Source of the DNA: Clostridiales bacterium | GTDB taxonomy: Bacteria > Bacillota > Clostridia > Peptostreptococcales > Anaerovoracaceae | Length of the DNA: 8,502 nucleotides | Assembly: GCA_012515135.1 (NCBI GenBank) | Contig: JAAYYX010000269.1 | Span: 1 to 8,502 of the forward strand | Direction of reading: 5' to 3' | Translations under genes and position numbers: made by a program | The notes under the pieces: model-generated | What the model was told of the DNA's origin: nothing | The model's database searches: none | What the model saw: only the letters and a program-made list of their open reading frames with translations | Shown here: piece after piece, positions 5,858 through 8,502 of the stretch | How positions within the stretch are numbered: the stretch's first letter is position 1 | Layout of the letters: each line of letters begins with the position of its first letter

Positions 5858-5966
5858 AATAGCTCTACCTCTTTCAAAAGAGTTTTCAAAACCAGCAAAC
5901 CGGAAAATAAAGGGGTAATATCACCTCTTTTGCTGTTTACGGTTTTGATTTGATGCTATAGAACAA
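5849..5966 (-). promoter_or_regulatory. Structured 5' leader of the methyltransferase, candidate riboswitch or attenuator
   Basis: Plus-strand TTGTTC (5849-5854) pairs with GAACAA (5961-5966) and ATAGC (5859-5863) with GCTAT (5955-5959), closing a domain of 118 nt. Inside, CAAAACC (5887-5893) pairs with GGTTTTG (5941-5947), AGCAAA (5894-5899) with TTTGCT (5929-5934), and AAAGGGGT (5909-5916) with ACCTCTTT (5923-5930). A small hairpin CTCTTT/AAAGAG occupies 5870-5881. ACCTCTTT recurs exactly at 5867-5874, where on the minus strand it is the ribosome binding site of the 29-codon ORF. The minus-strand ACCCCTTT could thus pair with either copy (7 of 8 bases each), and the closing helix covers the ORF start codon. 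The remaining 5967-6014 holds only AT-rich sequence. No known RNA class was recognised. Confidence 0.5.
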
Positions 5967-6014
5967 TCTCCAAAAAGCACTTCCTTTTTCCTGTTTTTTA
6001 TTTTTACATTTTTT

Positions 6015-6043
6015 ATTATACAACTCCCTTTTTTCATTGTCAA
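6015..6043 (-). promoter_or_regulatory. Perfect consensus sigma-A promoter for the methyltransferase leader
   Basis: The minus strand carries TTGACA (6043-6038) and TATAAT (6020-6015) separated by exactly 17 nt, a full match to the vegetative consensus. Transcription would start near 6008, some 245 nt before the methyltransferase ATG, so the structured leader and the 29-codon ORF would be transcribed. Such a strong promoter suggests that control occurs after initiation, by the leader. Confidence 0.8.
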
Positions 6044-6055
6044 TTTTTCCTGTGC

Positions 6056-6085
6056 TTGTTTAAAAAACCAGACATGAGGTATAAA
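6056..6085 (+). promoter_or_regulatory. Promoter for the rubrerythrin gene
   Basis: TTGTTT (6056-6061) and TATAAA (6080-6085) are spaced by 18 nt and would start transcription near 6092, about 32 nt before the ATG. It is divergent from the consensus promoter of the methyltransferase leader. No clear PerR-type palindrome was seen, although clostridial reverse rubrerythrins are often under peroxide control. Confidence 0.5.
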
Positions 6086-6123
6086 TAAAATATTGATTTT
6101 TAAATAATGGAGGTAAATATATT

Positions 6124-6666
6124 ATGAAATGGACATGTACGATATGCGGTTATACCCATGAAGGAGACCAGGCTCCGTCAAACTGCCCCCAGTGCAAAGC
6201 AGGCGGAGAGAAATTCAAAAAAGTCGAAGAAGGTGAACGCAGTTGGGTAACAGAACATGAAGTTGGCATTGCCAAGGGCGTAGACCCCATGATCATTGAA
6301 GGCCTTAAAGAAAACTTTATGGGCGAATGTAGCGAAGTGGGCATGTATCTGGCCATGGCAAGGGTGGCTCACAGAGAAGGCTATCCGGAAATCGGCATAT
6401 ACTGGGAAAAGGCGGCTTTCGAAGAAGCGGAACACGCAGCAAAATTTGCTGAGCTTCTGGGCGAAGTTGTCACAGCTTCCACAGAAAAAAATCTTCAGAT
6501 GAGAGTGGATGCCGAATGCGGAGCATGCGCAGGCAAAATGGAACTTGCCAAGATGGCAAAAGAAAAGAATCTTGATGCCATCCATGACACAGTGCACGAA
6601 ATGGCCAAGGACGAAGCAAGACACGGCAAGGCCTTCGAAGGACTGCTAAAGAGGTATTTCAAATAA
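6124..6666 (+). CDS. Rubrerythrin-type NADH peroxidase (reverse rubrerythrin, N-terminal rubredoxin domain)
   Basis: Oxygen- and peroxide-detoxifying protein of strict anaerobes: electrons pass from NAD(P)H via a reductase to the rubredoxin iron and then to a di-iron site that reduces H2O2. The 180-residue protein has the domain order reversed from classical rubrerythrin. The rubredoxin site is first (C5-x2-C8 and C21-x2-C24, in CTICGY and CPQC), then the four-helix ferritin-like domain with ENFMGE (63-68), E101-x2-H104 in EEAEH and E164-x2-H167 in DEARH. A CGAC pair (132-135) lies between the helix pairs, as in clostridial homologues. GGAGG is 10 nt before the ATG. The length is normal and all ligands are present. 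A perfect palindromic terminator follows. Confidence 0.93.
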   Translation: MKWTCTICGYTHEGDQAPSNCPQCKAGGEKFKKVEEGERSWVTEHEVGIAKGVDPMIIEGLKENFMGECSEVGMYLAMARVAHREGYPEIGIYWEKAAFEEAEHAAKFAELLGEVVTASTEKNLQMRVDAECGACAGKMELAKMAKEKNLDAIHDTVHEMAKDEARHGKAFEGLLKRYFK

Positions 6667-6683
6667 AATACTATTTATAAGAT

Positions 6684-6715
6684 CAAAAGAGTGCAGTATA
6701 TACTGCACTCTTTTG
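6684..6715. terminator. Perfect palindromic bidirectional terminator
   Basis: The 32 bases are a perfect palindrome: CAAAAGAGTGCAGTA (6684-6698) and TACTGCACTCTTTTG (6701-6715) around TA. It gives a hairpin of at least 14 bp ending in TTTT in both directions. It lies 17 nt after the rubrerythrin stop and 9 nt from the stop of the convergent NimA-like gene, so it serves both. Confidence 0.85.
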
Positions 6716-6724
6716 GTTATGCGA

Positions 6725-7210
6725 TCATTGTTTTTTTACCAGTTCTATGGCTTCCTTACCTGTCATATGATCTACTTCTATCTCCACCATATGAAAGAGT
6801 TTGAACTCTTTTTCTATCTCTGTTTTTCGTCCTTCCACCTGCTTTGGGGAATATTTTTCTGCCAGCTTCTCAATGGCTTTTCTCTTTTCCGTCTCATCAT
6901 GAAGCACTCGTGCCCTTCCGAAACAAATGACGCTCCTGAAATATGTGGTGTATTCCTCCGGAACTATCTGATCTTTATCTATGACACAAAATGATACTTT
7001 GCTTTGCCTTTCTATGGCCTCCAGCTTATGCCCCGATTTAGCACAATGAAAAAATATCTTCGAATCATAATAAATATAACTTACAGGTACAGCATAGGGG
7101 TAATCATCGTCACCCGCCACAGCCAATACTCCGGATTTTCCTCTTTCAAGAACTGCCTTTGCATCTTCAATTGACATTAGCTGTTTTTTTCTGCGCATTT
7201 CTCTGAACAT
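6725..7210 (-). CDS. NimA-like pyridoxamine 5'-phosphate oxidase family protein
   Basis: Small FMN-binding split-barrel protein of 161 residues, the normal length for the family annotated as nitroimidazole-resistance (Nim) or PNPOx-like. It begins MFREMRRKKQLMS, followed by GVLAVAGDDDYPYAVPVSYIYYDSKIFFHC (about residues 27-56, quoted in part: GVLAVAGDDDYPYAVPVSY), then GHK (60-62) and a SVICFGRARVL strand near 93-103. These are the usual family hallmarks. The ATG at 7210 follows GGAGGG by 6 nt. A good sigma-A promoter lies 60 nt upstream. The true substrate is unknown; presence of the gene does not show drug resistance, since many anaerobes carry such proteins as general flavin-dependent reductases. 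It is convergent with the rubrerythrin gene, and both fit a redox or oxygen-stress setting. Confidence 0.88.
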   Translation of the reverse strand: MFREMRRKKQLMSIEDAKAVLERGKSGVLAVAGDDDYPYAVPVSYIYYDSKIFFHCAKSGHKLEAIERQSKVSFCVIDKDQIVPEEYTTYFRSVICFGRARVLHDETEKRKAIEKLAEKYSPKQVEGRKTEIEKEFKLFHMVEIEVDHMTGKEAIELVKKQ

Positions 7211-7270
7211 CAGGCTCCCTCCTTATTCAGCTTTTTCGTAACTGGTACTGTCAAAAAATATATCACTGTT

Positions 7271-7299
7271 ATTATCTTTTAAATAAAAAGGTTTGTCAA
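7271..7299 (-). promoter_or_regulatory. Sigma-A promoter for the NimA-like gene
   Basis: On the minus strand TTGACA (7299-7294) and GATAAT (7276-7271) are separated by exactly 17 nt, one base off the full consensus. Transcription would start near 7264, about 54 nt before the ATG. The -35 box lies inside the left arm of the long inverted repeat at 7290-7339. Another TTGACA (7254-7249) has no matching -10. Confidence 0.75.
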
Positions 7300-7339
7300 C
7301 GGCTTAAAATGCCCGGGCTATTTTGCCGTTGCAAAAACC
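7290..7339. repeat. 50-bp imperfect inverted repeat in the nim-ilvE divergent region
   Basis: Centred on CCCGGG at 7312-7317, the left arm (7290-7314) and the reverse complement of the right arm (7315-7339) share GGTTT, CAACGGC, AAAAT and GCCC with only short differences (a GT/TTG segment, an extra TT, one extra A). The CAACGGC (7297-7303) / GCCGTTG (7325-7331) core is exact. It overlaps the -35 of the NimA-like gene and lies just upstream of the putative ilvE promoter. It could be an operator for a regulator acting on both genes, or a small palindromic repeat element. There is no terminal U tract for a plus-strand terminator. Confidence 0.6.
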
Positions 7340-7341
7340 GC

Positions 7342-7370
7342 TTTAGAGTAGTACCATAGAAGAGTATAAA
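7342..7370 (+). promoter_or_regulatory. Possible promoter for the aminotransferase
   Basis: TTTAGA (7342-7347) and TATAAA (7365-7370) are spaced by 17 nt and begin directly after the inverted repeat. The leader would be about 62 nt. No T-box, transcription attenuator or other amino-acid-responsive leader was seen in it. Confidence 0.35.
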
Positions 7371-7438
7371 AAAATCAGAATATGATATTTGAGCCTTTTG
7401 GCATCAAAAAACGAAAAACCGAAAGAGAGGAAAGCAGA

Positions 7439-8502
7439 ATGAATTTTCCTGTAACAAAGACAACTTCACCTAAAGCGAAACCCGATCCAAACAACCTGAA
7501 ATTCGGTACAGTTTTTACCGATCACATGTTCATTATGGAATATGCGGAGGGAAAGGGCTGGCATGACGGAAGGATCGTTCCCTATGGTCCTCTTCAGATG
7601 GATCCTGCCACAGTGGTCTTTCATTATGCACAGGAAATGTTCGAGGGACTGAAAGCCTACAAGACAAAGGAAGGCAAAGTCCAGCTTTTCAGACCTGAAA
7701 TGAATGCAAAAAGAACCAACAAGACCAACGAAAGGCTATGCATCCCCACCATAGATGAAGATGTTTTCGTGGACGCAGTATGTCAGATAGTCAAAACAGA
7801 TGCAGACTGGATACCCGAAAAAGAAGGAACTTCTCTTTATATAAGACCCTTTATAATCGCAGACGAGCCCTTCATAGGTGTGCGTCCTTCAAGGCATTAC
7901 AAATTCATGATAATCCTAAGCCCTGTGGGACCCTACTATGCCGGAGGACTTGCTCCGACCAAAATATTCGTGGAAGACAAATATGTCAGGGCAGCCCTCG
8001 GCGGCACCGGAGAAGCCAAGTGCGGAGGAAACTATGCTGCAGGACTAAAAGCCCAGGAAGAAGCCGCTGCCCGGGGCTATGAACAGATCCTGTGGCTGGA
8101 CGGCATGGAAAGAAAGTATGTGGAAGAGATCGGAACTTCAAATGCATTTTTCATAATAGATGATGAAGTAATAACGCCTCCCCTGGAGGGCACCATCCTT
8201 CCCGGCATAACCAGGGCTTCAGTAATAGAAATACTCAAAGACAAAGGTCATAAAGTTTCAGAAAAAAAACTCACCATAGATGAAGTGACGGCAGCACACA
8301 AAAAAGGAACTTTCCGTGAAATGTTCGCGGCGGGCACCGCTGCAGTTATCTCTCCGGTGGGAGAGCTCTGCTACAAAGAAGAAAAAATGGTCATAAACGG
8401 CGGAGGCATCGGCCCCGTGGCCAGATACGCCTACGATACCATCTACGGCATACAGACAGGCACAGTCAAAGACAAAAAAGGATGGATCACGGAAGTGAAA
8501 TA
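7439..8502 (+). CDS. ilvE: Branched-chain amino acid aminotransferase (class IV PLP), stop codon cut by window end
   Basis: Cytoplasmic PLP enzyme that transfers the amino group between leucine, isoleucine or valine and 2-oxoglutarate, the last step of their synthesis or the first of their degradation. The 354 residues match the long BCAT form (about 355-365), and the last two bases are TA, so the stop very probably falls on base 8503. Visible features are FHYAQEMFEGLKAY (61-74), LYIRPF (133-138), the PLP lysine K194 in GEAKCGGNYA, YVEEIGTSN (227-235) with its conserved Glu, LPGITR (254-259), and AGTAAVISPVG (298-308) binding the cofactor phosphate. The ATG at 7439 follows GAGG by 8 nt. It is divergent from the NimA-like gene across a 228-bp region with a long palindrome. 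Confidence 0.95.
   Translation, partial: MNFPVTKTTSPKAKPDPNNLKFGTVFTDHMFIMEYAEGKGWHDGRIVPYGPLQMDPATVVFHYAQEMFEGLKAYKTKEGKVQLFRPEMNAKRTNKTNERLCIPTIDEDVFVDAVCQIVKTDADWIPEKEGTSLYIRPFIIADEPFIGVRPSRHYKFMIILSPVGPYYAGGLAPTKIFVEDKYVRAALGGTGEAKCGGNYAAGLKAQEEAAARGYEQILWLDGMERKYVEEIGTSNAFFIIDDEVITPPLEGTILPGITRASVIEILKDKGHKVSEKKLTIDEVTAAHKKGTFREMFAAGTAAVISPVGELCYKEEKMVINGGGIGPVARYAYDTIYGIQTGTVKDKKGWITEVK

Noticed and set aside
5764..5898. In-frame N-terminal extension of the methyltransferase to 5898.
   Set aside because: The extension is unlike the family, and the ATG at 5763 has AAGGAAGG at ideal spacing; another frame of the same stretch holds the better-supported 29-codon ORF.
7371..7438. T-box or amino-acid attenuator before ilvE.
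   Set aside because: The leader is only about 62 nt, with no specifier stem, no T-box sequence and no terminator/antiterminator pair.
1..8502. CRISPR arrays, tRNA or rRNA genes, transposases, integrases or attachment sites.
   Set aside because: No regularly spaced repeats, cloverleaf-like segments or mobile-element proteins were seen on either strand.

Overview
The window looks like chromosomal DNA from a low-to-moderate GC, anaerobic Gram-positive bacterium, most likely a member of the Clostridia. The evidence is strong Shine-Dalgarno sites of the GGAGG type, sigma-A style promoters, frequent ATA and AGA/AGG codons, an oxygen-defence rubrerythrin of the clostridial NADH-peroxidase type, and U-rich hairpin terminators. 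No mobile element, CRISPR array, rRNA or tRNA was recognised. The genus cannot be named from the sequence.

Left part (1-3306, minus strand): a 3'-truncated agmatinase-type ureohydrolase, a histidine phosphatase and an APC-family amino acid permease. The ureohydrolase is preceded by an extended -10 promoter and a compact leader that can fold as a three-way junction. The terminator-like hairpins between the genes suggest separate or attenuated transcripts rather than one tight operon.

Middle part (3307-5050): a divergent gene encodes a class I glutamine-amidotransferase-like hydrolase (peptidase C26, the gamma-glutamyl-GABA hydrolase family) that carries a lipoprotein signal and so is probably outside the cytoplasm. 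It converges on a beta-carbonic anhydrase with only 15 bp between the stop codons. Divergent from the anhydrase is a very short lipoprotein ORF with an in-frame TGA, followed by a bidirectional terminator.

Right part (5053-8502): a SAM-dependent methyltransferase (minus) is served by a perfect consensus promoter (TTGACA-N17-TATAAT) and a leader of about 245 nt. The leader contains a closed, branched RNA fold, two identical AAAGAGGT segments that could compete for one complementary segment, and a 29-codon upstream ORF ending 4 nt before the methyltransferase start. This is the best candidate here for an undescribed regulatory element. A reverse-rubrerythrin-type NADH peroxidase (plus) and a NimA-like flavin/PNPOx-fold protein (minus) converge on a perfect 32-bp palindromic terminator. 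A 50-bp imperfect inverted repeat lies between the NimA-like gene and a divergent branched-chain aminotransferase (ilvE), whose stop codon is cut by the window end.

Functionally the genes are accessory amino-acid and polyamine metabolism (ureohydrolase, permease, C26 hydrolase, BCAT), CO2/bicarbonate exchange and oxygen defence. A polyamine connection among the first and middle genes is an inference only. All structure and promoter calls were made by eye, without folding software or database search.
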